Positions 38,901 to 49,735 of a stretch of DNA of 64,000 bases are shown here, in pieces (position 1 is the stretch's first letter; each line of letters begins with the position of its first letter). The notes beneath the pieces were generated by a model that did not search any database, was not told the origin of the DNA, and saw nothing but the letters and a program-made list of their open reading frames with translations. The translations under genes were made by a program, and so were the position numbers. The DNA lies in the NCBI GenBank assembly GCA_050084985.1, contig JBITNC010000002.1, forward strand, positions 37,758,001-37,822,000, written 5' to 3'. The DNA is from Nageia nagi. Its lineage: Eukaryota; Pinophyta.

Positions 38901-39206
38901 ACATGTTTTACTTGCAACGCAATGCTTGCCTGTGTTTTTTTATATCAGAGTCTATACAAAGCTACTGTAGGATATATATATATATATTGGAGATTTTCAT
39001 TTTTTTTTTAAGTTTACAAACAAAATCTGCATTTTTCTGATGTACCCACAAAAGTGAAATTAATGGGTATTACCTGATAACGTGGCAAAAGCAGCAGAGG
39101 TGTCTGCCCTCAAAGATTGAAATTGATTGGAATAGGGGCTTAGGGTTTTATTTAGTATCCAATATGTAAGCCTGCTTCCTCTACATCTCGTACTAAGCGT
39201 GGCCAT
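23973..39206 (-). CDS. SURF1: SURF1 cytochrome c oxidase assembly protein, six exons
   Basis: Exons, 5' to 3': 39206-39074, 38834-38731, 37801-37545, 29071-28897, 28622-28339, 24042-23973. All introns are GT-AG, phases match, and the joined frame is 340 codons. Residues 1-44 are basic and Ser/Thr-rich, a mitochondrial presequence. Transmembrane helix 1 is at about 51-71 (FIPGAATFGLGTWQ) and helix 2 at about 311-330 (LTWYTLSAATTFMA). Family signatures VLVNRGWVPRSW (160-171) and PYPVPKDV (291-298) are present. SURF1 sits in the inner membrane and helps place heme a in COX1 during complex IV assembly. Introns are 239, 929, 8473, 274 and 4296 bp; the two long ones hold repeats. Only the intron 4 donor (GTCTTC) is weak. 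No disabling mutation seen. Confidence 0.93.
25230..25322. repeat. 40-bp perfect tandem repeat in SURF1 intron 5
   Basis: Two identical 40-bp units start at 25230 and 25270 with GATGGTAAGGAAGTAG, and a partial third unit starts at 25310. The identity suggests a recent duplication. Confidence 0.9.
27935..28105 (+). mobile_element. tRNA-derived SINE-like element in SURF1 intron 5
   Basis: TGGTAAAGTGG (27947-27957) resembles an RNA polymerase III box A, and AGTTCAAATCC (27981-27991) resembles box B with tRNA-like spacing. A tRNA-unrelated body follows, ending before an A-rich run at about 28101. It lies on the strand opposite SURF1. Target duplications were not confirmed. Confidence 0.5.
29826..29852. 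repeat. (TA)n microsatellite in SURF1 intron 3
   Basis: Uninterrupted alternating TA run, likely length-variable. Confidence 0.9.
30350..31395 (-). mobile_element. LTR-like sequence inside SURF1 intron 3
   Basis: On the minus strand a TATAAAAGG box (plus 31085-31093) is followed by a transcribed-leader-like segment. That segment has two copies of a GACGAAAACCCT motif and a GC-richer stretch. It resembles the promoter part of a plant LTR. No paired LTR, primer site or coding part was found, so a solo or truncated LTR is the best guess. Edges are approximate. Confidence 0.35.
32141..32204. repeat. 32-bp tandem repeat, two copies
   Basis: GATGGATCCAAACCAACCCA occurs twice in succession with one difference in the unit, inside SURF1 intron 3. 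Confidence 0.85.
32990..33345 (-). other. Unidentified exon-like fragment in SURF1 intron 3
   Basis: Two overlapping minus-strand frames (32994-33218 and 33130-33342) have balanced, protein-like composition, including RCFGQWCLVLHMISDALKD and NWENHDSWRD. I do not recognise the family. Either frame alone is short. It may be a captured gene fragment or part of an old retroelement. Confidence 0.25.
34875..35108 (-). pseudogene. Ty3/gypsy-type gag remnant in SURF1 intron 3
   Basis: A 77-codon frame with EPFKMEVRLDILVYCGELSP and EKFDGWLKNCKYV resembles the capsid start of plant gypsy elements. It is stopped early. A primer site-like sequence lies 195 bp upstream. Confidence 0.5.
35303..35314 (-). 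other. Primer-binding-site-like sequence
   Basis: TGGTATCAAAAC on the minus strand, two bases off the initiator-Met primer site, between the gag remnant and a likely LTR beginning at about 35317 and extending upward. Confidence 0.5.
36560..36735. repeat. 35-bp tandem array in SURF1 intron 3
   Basis: About four to five degenerate units built on ACCAGGATAAAAACCTT and AATCTCATATCA, at 36595, 36631, 36666 and 36701, with partial units on both sides. Confidence 0.85.
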
Positions 39207-39454
39207 AAGAGTATATTCTTGTACCAGATTACTTCGCTCTAATGTTGGTTACTGAATCTGTGGTGTACCAATCATTTACAATACCAGGTAGTGATCTTTA
39301 CAGTGGTTTTTCCTTCATTTGAATTTGCAGAACACTATGATCTTTCGCCCTTAGGAGAGAGATTCGACGTAGATGGTCTTGAGCTTGAATTTTTTCCTTC
39401 GAATATTTCAAAGCGATCATACGGAAGGATTGTTTTGTTGATAGTGAAGTTGAA

Positions 39455-39545
39455 GACTAAGGTTCTTATATACTTATTTTTATTTATTAATATTTTACAA
39501 CTAAGGATCTTAAATACTTATTTTTATTTATTAATATTTTTAATA
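39455..39545. repeat. 45-bp tandem duplication upstream of SURF1
   Basis: CTAAGGTTCTTATATACTTA at about 39457 and CTAAGGATCTTAAATACTTA at about 39502, each followed by the same T-rich tail. Confidence 0.75.
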
Positions 39546-39610
39546 ACTTGGAGCCGTAGAATTATCATTTCAAGTATGGAATTATATTTTAGTTCATGCA
39601 AATAATAATT

Positions 39611-40460
39611 AGGGAATTTACCAAAATACTTTTATAAGTTCATAAAATTACCAAAATATTTCTTAATTTATTAAAATTACTAAAATATCTTTATAAATTC
39701 ATAAAGTTACCAAAATATCTTTCAATCTTCAAAAAATACCAAAATACTCCTACAAGTTCATGAAAATTACCTAAATACCTTTAAATCTTATGAAAAAAAT
39801 AAGGATTGCAATATTTCATTCTATTTATTTATTATTTAGAATATTGAATATTTTAATTTATTGTAATAAAAATTTTATGCAAAATTCACATCTTACATAC
39901 CAATTGAATCTAAAAGATCATCATATCATATTAACATACATTTCTTTAAAGAATTATAATTTAAAAAAAATATGATTTATTTATTATTTAAACAATAACA
40001 TAACTCTCTAATTTTTTCAATTCATATAAGAATTATATTTATTTCAATTTATATAAAAATATTTATTTATTTCATTTAAATATAATTTATAAATTTATTG
40101 GATCATTTTAATAATAATATTTTTATTTTTATGTTCTACACTCTATGATTTCATGTAGTTAAAACAATTACTAAAAAATTACATTAAAAAATTTAAATTA
40201 ATTAAATGAAATTTTAAATGCTTAAAGAGTTTTTTCATTATTTTATTTTCTATAAAAGTATTAAAATATTTTTTATTTTTTAATTCATAAATTTTAAAAG
40301 TATTTTGGTAATTTTCATGAACTTAGGGGTATTTTGGTGATTTTTAAAGATTGAGGGGCATTTTGGTAATTTCATGAACTTATAGGGGTATGTTGGTAAT
40401 TTTTAAATATTGAAGGGTATTTTGGTAATTTCATGAACCTACTAGTGTATTTTTACATTA
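39611..40460. mobile_element. Foldback/MITE-like element, copy 2
   Basis: Same plan and same orientation as 10786-11650. Left-arm units carry ACCAAAATAC, the AT-rich centre matches copy 1 over several hundred bases (for example CAAAATTCACATCTTACATA), and right-arm units carry GGTATTTTGGTAATTTC. Its outermost right unit is more decayed. It lies about 400 bp upstream of the SURF1 start codon, in the likely promoter region. Confidence 0.75.
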
Positions 40461-42100
40461 TTTAGGTACCTTTAACCCTCTCTTACTTTATTTTCATTAT
40501 GGATATTAACATTATTATTACCATGTATCGTGTATTATTTTATGTATTGCATAATATAATAATAGATAATATTAATTTTATTTAGTCTTAAAATCTCTTA
40601 GAATCAAGTGTCATTATACATTTTGGTGAAACTAACTACATGCATCTTATTTTTTATTGAATTATCTCTTTGTTGTAAAAGTTTTATTGTTTAGTGAACT
40701 CATGTAAGGACTCGTAATTTGACTTATGTTAGTTGCATGTTATATGGAATGAGACCATGTTAGTGTTAAAATAAATATAAAATAATACATTAGTTTATGT
40801 AGTTGTTGAGGCAGTTTACATAAGAAGTTATAATACAAGAAAGTAACTCTTGTAACTACTCTTATTTTTTATGTATTTATTCATGTTCCAAGTAATACAA
40901 TGCACTGCGATCTTCCCTTCTCATTTAATATGATATCATATCCAATTTTGTAGTAATTGGTTGATTATCATTCTTGAACCTATATTGTTATTAAGAGGGT
41001 TGTTGAATGTTATAAAGGGTTTGATTATTGCATACTACATATTAAATAAGAGAAGGATGTCCAACGCCTATTGTGAAGAATAACCTATGAGTTGTTCAAC
41101 CTGTGCATGAGATTACACTTGTATAGAGAAAAATTATGTGTTCTAATGAGACATGTTGGTGAAACATTATTGTCGAAAGAGAATACTATTCAATAAAAAA
41201 ATGTATCTAACACATTCATTCATAAGATTGAAAATCATCCAACACTTGTTTGTTGTTTGCAATGTTACAAAGAGTGCACATTCTAGAGAAAAAGGTGTTT
41301 AATGCCCATGGAGATAAAGACCATTATATGCACATGACTTGTTAGCATTATGTGAAACCGTTCTAGTGAGAAGGACTTGCATTTTTTTAAAAGGAGGTAT
41401 TATTGATCTACATTGAGAAAAGACACTTATGCATTATGTAATTGTTTTGTGCAATGGTAACCATTATATCCTACCTAGGAATAGAAAATTGTACATAGAT
41501 ATGGAGGAGTGTAGAAACCTATGTGAAGGGTGTTTTTAATTAACAAAGAAATGTCTCAAATATTATGAAGAAGTGTGCTCAACCCTTGTTTGTTATGATA
41601 TATATGTTATTTTAGTGAAAGTAGAGACTTAAAGTTTGAAGAAAATTTTATGGTGATTGTTGTTTATGCAAATCATTTAAGCACCCATAGGATATACCAT
41701 CATACCTATTGAAATAATTATTATTTAAGGTGATAAAATTTGAATTGTTTGAAAGTTTGATTATACTTTAGAGGTGTAAGTTTTGTTTCATAAACCCTTA
41801 AGGTAGTTATGGTTTTTATGAAGCTTTCTTAGAGGTAATCAAAACTAGTCCACTCATATTTAATTACTTAGTTGAACATGGCTATCTTAAGTTTCTCATT
41901 TTTTAAGCACATTATCATTAGCATGTGACTAAAAGAAGGTTGCACTAAGGTTTTGAAGTTGGAATTGAAGACAATTGTTCTCACCATAGAAGATGATATT
42001 TGTAAACACTTTTTATAAAGAACCTTAAATTGTGTATTACTTTTATGTATTGAAAGATAAATATTTTGAATAAAATATTCATCTTCATTGAGAAGTGTTA
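40461..42100. other. Gene-free stretch
   Basis: AT-rich, with no long frame or recognised motif. The right end may belong to the plus-strand copia gag fragment that follows. Confidence 0.35.
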
Positions 42101-42430
42101 TTTTGAAGAGTTCTTGAATATCACAAAATAAAGGCTTGATTTTGAAGAGTTGGTGAATATGTTGCAACAAGAGGAAGTATTCGATACGAATGAAAATGAA
42201 AAGGAGCATGCAATGGTGTCAAATCAAAGAGGCAATAAGCCTTTCCAACAAAAGGGAAAAGGTTTCCTCACAAAATACCAGCAAACCATAAAAGAGTTTC
42301 TTGATTTATGAAAAGAAGGGATATGAATTGCAAGATTATTGGTATAATTTTTTTACTTAAGGATCTTCGAGTAATAAGAATCTGAAACAAAAATGACCAT
42401 ATCCCAAGAATAAAGGAGAGTGATAAAATA
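42100..42430 (+). pseudogene. copia gag fragment, plus strand
   Basis: A broken plus-strand frame with NQRGNKPFQQKGKGF and neighbouring basic sequence resembles the region before the zinc knuckle of copia gag. Stops interrupt it. It ends near the LTR that starts at about 42526. Confidence 0.4.
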
Positions 42431-42525
42431 AATCACATAGATAATAGCAAGGGAATGTTTCTAATGTTTAAGAAGAGAAATAGATCAAAGATTTTACTTT
42501 TGCCCATGAAGAAATTAACCCTTTC

Positions 42526-44711
42526 TGAATTAACTTCTAATGTACCAAGATCTTAAGAAGGCACTTACAACATTAACACAATAGCATAATTACTGAAGCC
42601 AACCTTACAATAACACAAAGATATAAGGTGGTTCCTCCCTCCTTAGGAGTACGTCCACTAACTAAAATCTTTTTATTCTTAAGGACCTTTCTTACAAAAT
42701 CTCTTCTCTCTCTCTCAAACTCTAAACCTAGAGCAAAGCTTACATAACAATTATAACAACATGAGAGGGGGGTCCTTCTCAATTTATAAGAAGAAACCCA
42801 CTTTATATTTAATCCCTTTCCTATTTTTAACCTCTTACCTATTTTTAATCCTTCTCCTATTTTTATTCCCTTAATACTTTAAGGTATCTAAAGATACTTT
42901 AAGTATTAAGTGAATTTACATTAAAGATAAATATTACATTACAAATTCTAACACTCCCCCTTAATGTAATATTGAGATAGAGCATAAAGAAGAGAAGAAA
43001 GAGAGAGTAAGAGAGATTTCTCCTCCATATAGATACAAGTAGAGATAAAAACTTATACATCTTTGAGAAATAAGCAAGATCTTAGTTTGAGACTCATTAC
43101 AATACCATTTGAAAAATGGTTTACAATAGAATCATAAACCAAGATTGGTTTCACTGTAAGTGTAGTTGATCAACACTAAGTTGAGATGTGAACCTCCATG
43201 AGCTTGCCCACCCAAAGTAAGTAACTTGCATTCTCAAGATGAAACATGCAATCTACAAGTAACTCATAAACAAAATCAATTAGATGCATCATATAAACAT
43301 TCATATCAATCACAAGATAAATGAACTAAGTAATATCATCCATAAACTGATCAATGATACACTATAAGTCATCTCAAAGATGTCAAACTAATATTTATAG
43401 TCATCTATTGTATATTAAAAAATATGTGTTGATCCATAACAAAAAGAGCATATGCATATATAACAAGATCACATATGGATAACCAAACAATACCAAAAAA
43501 CACATACTTATTCCTCATATAGTGATAACAAAATGTACCATGAGCTCCTCACACAAAGCGAACTAACCATGAAGGTGTACATTTAATATCAACACTATAC
43601 AATAAAAAATAGCCTCCTAAGGATGAAGTTGTCATCACAAACATGAATTCAAACTTCACTCCCCCTTAAGGACAACTTCACTACCATAAGAAACTTTCAA
43701 AGTGTGCACAACAAAGTTTCTAAAGTGGCTAGTGAATAAATCAAAAGAGTCAAAGTCAAATGAACAAAGTTGCATTTGTTTCATTAAGAACTTTCTCCTT
43801 GATATAACGTTCTTGGATTTATGGTACACTATAAGTCATCACTAAGATGCCAAGCCCATACTTAGAGTCACCAAGCAAAGAAATATATAAATAAAGTATA
43901 CAAACTAAACAAAAGTTCAACAAATTTATTAAGAAGGAAGAAGTTACAATGGATTCAATAATAATTTAACTTTTACTTCATTTTTGAAGGTAACTTCACC
44001 AACCCAATAAACTCCCTAAGCTTATAGAAGTGGGCTTCAGGAAGGGGCTTAGTGAAAAAATCAGCAGAGTTTAAGACTAATGGACAATATTGCAAGTGTA
44101 GAAGACCATCTAGAATCTTCTCTCTAATGAAGTGGGCTTGGATTTCTACATACTTTATTCTTTGATGGAAAATAGGATTTTTTTCCAAAACAATAGCTCA
44201 TTGATTATCTAAAGAAATGTGAGATGGAAAAACTTGTTGCTTCTTTGATACCCAAGAGATAGCACCTAAACCAATGCTAAACACATAAGCAGAGGTTGAT
44301 TTTCTATCATCTCTATCTCTCTCATAGTCAAAATCTAAGAATCTTAAGAGAATAAACAAGGGCAACTTGTCATACTTGAGAGCAATATCCTTAATGCTTG
44401 TAACATACCTCAAAATTTGCTTAACTATATTGAAATGCTCAACATATGGCTTTTGCATAAAACAAGTTATCAAATTCATGATAAAGGCAATATTAGGCTT
44501 GGAGATAGTCAAATAAAGAAGATTACCAATTAGTTGCTTATAAGTCATAGCATCTACTAACAAAGAGTTGGAACTAAGAGACAAAGTGATTCCAAGTGAG
44601 ATTGGGATTGCAGCATGCTTGCACTCCTCCATTCCAAACTTTTGTAAGATATTTGAGATATAATTAGATTGACTAAGGTAAGTACAATTCTTGTATTGGT
44701 ATTAAGAGAAT
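42526..44711 (-). mobile_element. copia element B, 3' part
   Basis: The 3' LTR is about 42526-42953, ending TAACA, with a polypurine tract (AAGGGGGAG, plus 42954-42962) beside it. Inside, on the minus strand, are the RNase H end (43973-44188: KNPIFHQRIKYVEIQAHFI, ADFFTKPLPEA) and the RT C-terminus/RNase H start (44198-44632: MTYKQLIGNLLYL, DDRKSTSAYVFSIG, ISWVSKKQQ). The element breaks off at about 44711 inside RT, where element C begins. Confidence 0.75.
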
Positions 44712-47700
44712 TGAGCTATAGTAAGAATAACTCTACACTTCCAAGATCACATGAAAGCTCATAATACACATTTAAACAACTCATAAAACAATCTCACATC
44801 ACAACACAAGATGTAATTGATTCCTCCAACTAGGAGTACATTCACTAACTAGATCTTTACTTCAATCACAAATACAACTCTCTTACAATCCTTCTAATCT
44901 CAACTTCTAAGAACTATCCTACAGCATAACTTTACTCCATAATTGGTGTGTGATCACAAAGAGGGAGCCTTCTATTTATAAGCCAAAATCCCTCTTTGGA
45001 TCACCCTTTTATCCAATTTACAAAAGCATGTAATGCACATCCTTTTACCCAAGGAGCATGCTCATAACATAGAGTGTAGGATAAGTTACATTATCATATT
45101 CACTTAAATACTTAAGGTATCAAATGACATCCTTAAGTATTAGTGAACTTACATAGAAGGTTATTACAAAACCTTTACAATAATGCATTATACATTCCAA
45201 CACTCTCCATTAATGCAATATTGGGATAGAGCAAATAAGAGAGAAGAAAGAGAGAAAGTAAGAGAGTTTTCCTCCAAATAGATACAATAGAGATGAGAAC
45301 TTTTTACATATTTATAAAGAAGAAAGATCTAGTTTGAGACTCACTACTTTGCCAAATATAATCATTGACCATAACTAGTTTCAATGTACATGAAGTAATC
45401 ATCCAACTGGAAGTCATGAAGAGTCTCCAAGAGCCTGCATACCTGAGGTAAGTAACATGCAATCTCAAAAGAACCTACAAGTCATAAGTAGCTCAAATAA
45501 CAAGACCAACTAGATACAACATATTCATATCAACAACGATAGATGAATCACACAAATGCAATCATGAACTGATTAATGGTACACTATAAGTCATCACAAA
45601 GATTCCAAGCCAAAAAACTTAGTCACCTGTTGTATATAAAATATGTGTTGATTATCATTACAAAATAGAGCATGCACATATGAGTTCCTCGCATATGGAT
45701 AATTGAATAGTGTCAAAAGACACATAAGAGTTCCTCACACATGGATAACTTAACAGTGCTAGATTGGCTAATCTTTTGCTTTAAAATTTATACAATAAAT
45801 TCTTTACACAGAGCGAACTTACCATGAAGGTGTACAATAAAATCAACATTATAAAGCACAAAATCCTCCTACGAGTGAAGTTATCATCACAAACATGAAT
45901 TCAACGTAAGAGTTCAAACTTCACTCCCCTTTGAGGGCAACTTCACCAACCCAAATAGCATCCTTAAGCTTACAAATTTGAGCTTCCAAGAGGGGATTGG
46001 TGAACAAATCAATGAAGGTCAAGGTGGATGGATAATACTCCAGGTGTATAATGCCATTAAGAACCTTCTCCCTGATATAATGGGTATGGATTTCCACATG
46101 TTTTATTCTTTGATGGAACACATGATTCTTAGCCAAAGAAATAGCTAATTGATTATCTGAAGAAATCAAAGATGAGCCACCTTGCTCATACCTAATTTCT
46201 TTCAGAAGATGCCTTAGCCAAATGGATTCATGGGCTGCAATAGACGTGGCTTAGTATTCAACTTCTATGGTGGAAAGAAAAATAGTAGGCTACTTCTTGG
46301 AAGCTCAAGAGATAACACTTGAACCAATGCTAAATACATATGTAAAGATTGATTTTCTATCATCTCTATCTCCCCCATAGTCAAAATCTAAGAATCTAAA
46401 AAGAATAAGTAAGAAAAACTTAGAATCCTTTAGAGTAAGATTCTTAGTCCATGCAACATATCTCAAGATTTATTTAACAACATTGAGGTGCTCAACATAT
46501 GGTTTCTACATGAATCATACCATCAGATTCACTATAAAGGTGATATATGGCTTAGATGTAGTCAAATACAAAATACTACCAATTAATTACCTGTAAGTTG
46601 TAATATCAACCAATTAAGAGTTGGAGCTCAAAGAAATAATGATTCTAGAAGAGATTAGGATCATAGCATATCTACACTCCTCCATTCCAAACTTCTGTAA
46701 GATGTTTGATATATACTTAGATTGATTGAGATAAGTACAATCCTTATATTGATATACTTGAATTCTAAGATAGTAGCGCAAGAGACCAAGATCAATCATT
46801 TTAAATATTACCTTAAGTTTGGATATGCACTCTTGAATGATTTCATCATTATTCTCAGTAATCAAAAGATCATCCACATAAAGGAGAATCAAGACCATGT
46901 CTTTTCTTTGATTGAGCACATATAGATCAGAGTTAGAAAAACATTTAGAGAATTCAATGTCTACAAAGTACCTTAAAATCTTCTTGTATCAAGCTGTAGG
47001 TGCTTGCTTAAGTTCATACAATGACTTATTTAGCTTGCACATAAAGGACTCTTTACCTTCCATAATAAACCCTTCTAGTTGATTCATGAAGATTTTCACA
47101 TCTAATTCACCATTAAGAAATGCACTTTTGACATCAAGTTGAAAAACATTCTATCCTTGAGCTCCAGAAAAAAGTAAGGATAATCTTGATCATAGGCATC
47201 TTTACCATGGGAGCAAAGGTTTTCTCATAAATACACCATATTTCTGAGAAAAACCTTTAGCTACTAATCTTATCTTATATTTCTTAATATCTTCAATTGA
47301 ATTGAACTTGATCTTGTAGATCCACTTATTACCAATCACGTTATTCTCGTTGAGATAAGGAACCAAGTTTCAAGTTTTATTTTTCATAAGCACTTGATAC
47401 TCCACTTTCATGGCTTCCATCCATTACTCATGCTTTGAAGCTTCTTTGGAGGATGAGGGCTCATGCTTATTATCAATTTTGGTAAATAAGGATGTATTCA
47501 AGGTCATGCTCCTTGTTACCCTTTGAGTTGGAGAGTTTTACTTTTGAGGTGACTTAGCTACATCAATATCTAACCAACTAGGTGTAACTAAAGAGTCCTT
47601 TAGATCATCAACATCTTTATTAGAAGTAAATTATTTACAAAGTTCATTTAACTTTACATCCTTTAAAATAAACACGACTTTGTAGGATGGAGAGTAGAGC

Positions 47701-49735
47701 CTGTAGCCTCTATGTAGACTATCATAACCCATAAAGATGCATTTTTTAGCTCTTTTGTCTAATTTTTTTTTTCTCATAAATAATGTAAGAGAATGCTTCA
47801 CAACCAAATACCCTAAGGTGAGAAATGTTAGGTTTTCTTTCTAACCATGCCTTAAAAGAAGTTTTTTTTAAAAACTTTTATGGGACACCTATTCAAGGTG
47901 TAAATAATAGTGCTCATAGCTTCACCCCATAAGAAACTAGGAAGATTACCCACCATGCATCTAGCCATCTTCATAATTATCTTATTTTTTCTTTTGGCAA
48001 CACCATTCTGCTGCAAAATGTAAGGAATCGTAAACTATCTCTTGATTCCATACTTAGCACAATAGGCATTGAACTCATTATTGCTATATTTTCTCCCATT
48101 ATCTGATCTCAACATCTTGATTTTAAGGTTAATTTAATTCTTAATAAAGACCTTAAAAATTTTAAAACTCTCAAAAGTTTGACCCTTATGCTCAAGTAAA
48201 TACCCAAATATCATCCTACTAAAGTCATCAATGAAGGTAAAGATGTAAGATGCTCCTTAAAATGACTTAGTCTAAAAGGAACCATCAAATCTAAATGCAC
48301 AATTGAAAAGGTTGAGATGCTCTTGTTGCCTTAACTTTTTCAAATTTTTCTTGCCAAGAATGCACTTCTTACATTTACCAATCGAAGGAGAAATTAAAGG
48401 CATACCTTTCACAAGTTCTTGGTCTTTCATGACTTGAATACTCTTGTGATTAAGGTGCCCTAAACATTGGTGCCAAAGATTACCTCTCGAACACACACTT
48501 GTAGCAAGACACATCTTTGATGGAATTTGATCCATAATGTAAAGATCATCTTTCATTGATCCTTTAACCAATGTGGCAAGTCCTTTCTTAATGCACTAAG
48601 ATTGATAGTCGAACTCAAAAGAGTACCCTTTTCTAGCAACTTGGATTACAAAGAGAAGGTTCATCCTTAACTTAGGAACATAAAGAACATTTTCAAGAAC
48701 CCTTTTGTGAATCAACACACTCCTAATTCCTTGGACTTAAAGGGTAGAGTTATCACTTATCACAACCATATCTTTTTTATATTTGTGAAATTTCTCAAAC
48801 TTTTTCTTTTTAAAGTATAGATGATTAGTGCAAACAGAATCAACAATCTAATCAAATGAAAAAAAGTGAGACATGGAGTAGAGCACCGTAGCAAAATTAG
48901 CTTGAACATTCTTCTTTCCTTTGAAATTCTTTACATTACCATTACCTTTAATTTTTTTCTCTCTTTTCTTTTTGTATCAATCAACTTCTTTATGACCTTA
49001 GATGCCACAATAATTATAGTTACCATCAAACTTTTCTTTAAGATATGGATTATTTGCTTTCCCTTTTTCATCTCTTTGTTTGAAGTGGTTGTTGTTGTCA
49101 TTGTTCCTATTGTTGTTTTTATTATTGCCATTGTTCTTGCTATTATTGTAGCCATTACCTCTTTTCTTAAACATTTTGGAGGAAGAGGGATAAGATTTCT
49201 TTTCATGGTTGAACTTCTTCTTGAAAAGAGTTTTGGTTGGTCCAAGAGTAACTTTATTATCCTTAGAAGAAAAAATCAACACCTTTTTGTTAAGGGTTTC
49301 CTCGTGCTTCAAAAGGAACCTAGAAAGATTCTCAAGGGAGAAGACTTCTTCTTTATCATCAAGCTTTGTTTCCATAACCATCATAAAGTTTTCAAACTTT
49401 GAAGAAAAGCTTTGAAGAATGATGAAGACCATGAACTCATCATTGATCTAATTGCACCCATAAGCAACAAATTGGGTCCTTAGGTTAATGATTTTGTTCA
49501 AGTAGATGGCAACATTTTCATCTTCCCCTTTATGAGATTGAAGCAACTTTTGGAGAATGGTAAACCTTATTAAAAATTTTGAACTAAGGTATATTTGCTT
49601 AAGCTTATCCCAAGCTTCTTTTATCGAGTTTGAAGAGGAAATCATTAGGACCACATTATTTGAAACTGCATAGAAGATCATGAAGGTTACCAACTCATTC
49701 TTCGTGTTGTAAGACTCTAGTGCCTTCTCATCTTG
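44712..49735 (-). mobile_element. copia element C, 5'-truncated, same family as B
   Basis: The 3' LTR is about 44712-45202 and aligns with that of element B (shared GGAGTAC-TCCACTAACTA-type blocks). A polypurine-like tract follows. Minus-strand coding pieces run upward: RNase H end (45921-46169), RT with YVDD (46614-46919), integrase, GAG-pre-integrase (48272-48571, NLWHQCLGHLNHKSIQVM), zinc-knuckle and Asn/Lys-rich gag (48998-49432) and gag core (49448-49693). The start of gag and the 5' LTR are missing: the sequence stops at about 49735 where a plus-strand element begins. Several stops are present. Confidence 0.75.

Noticed and set aside
48866-49402. 178-codon plus-strand hydrophobic frame
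   Set aside because: It is the antisense of the Asn/Lys-rich gag region of copia element C.
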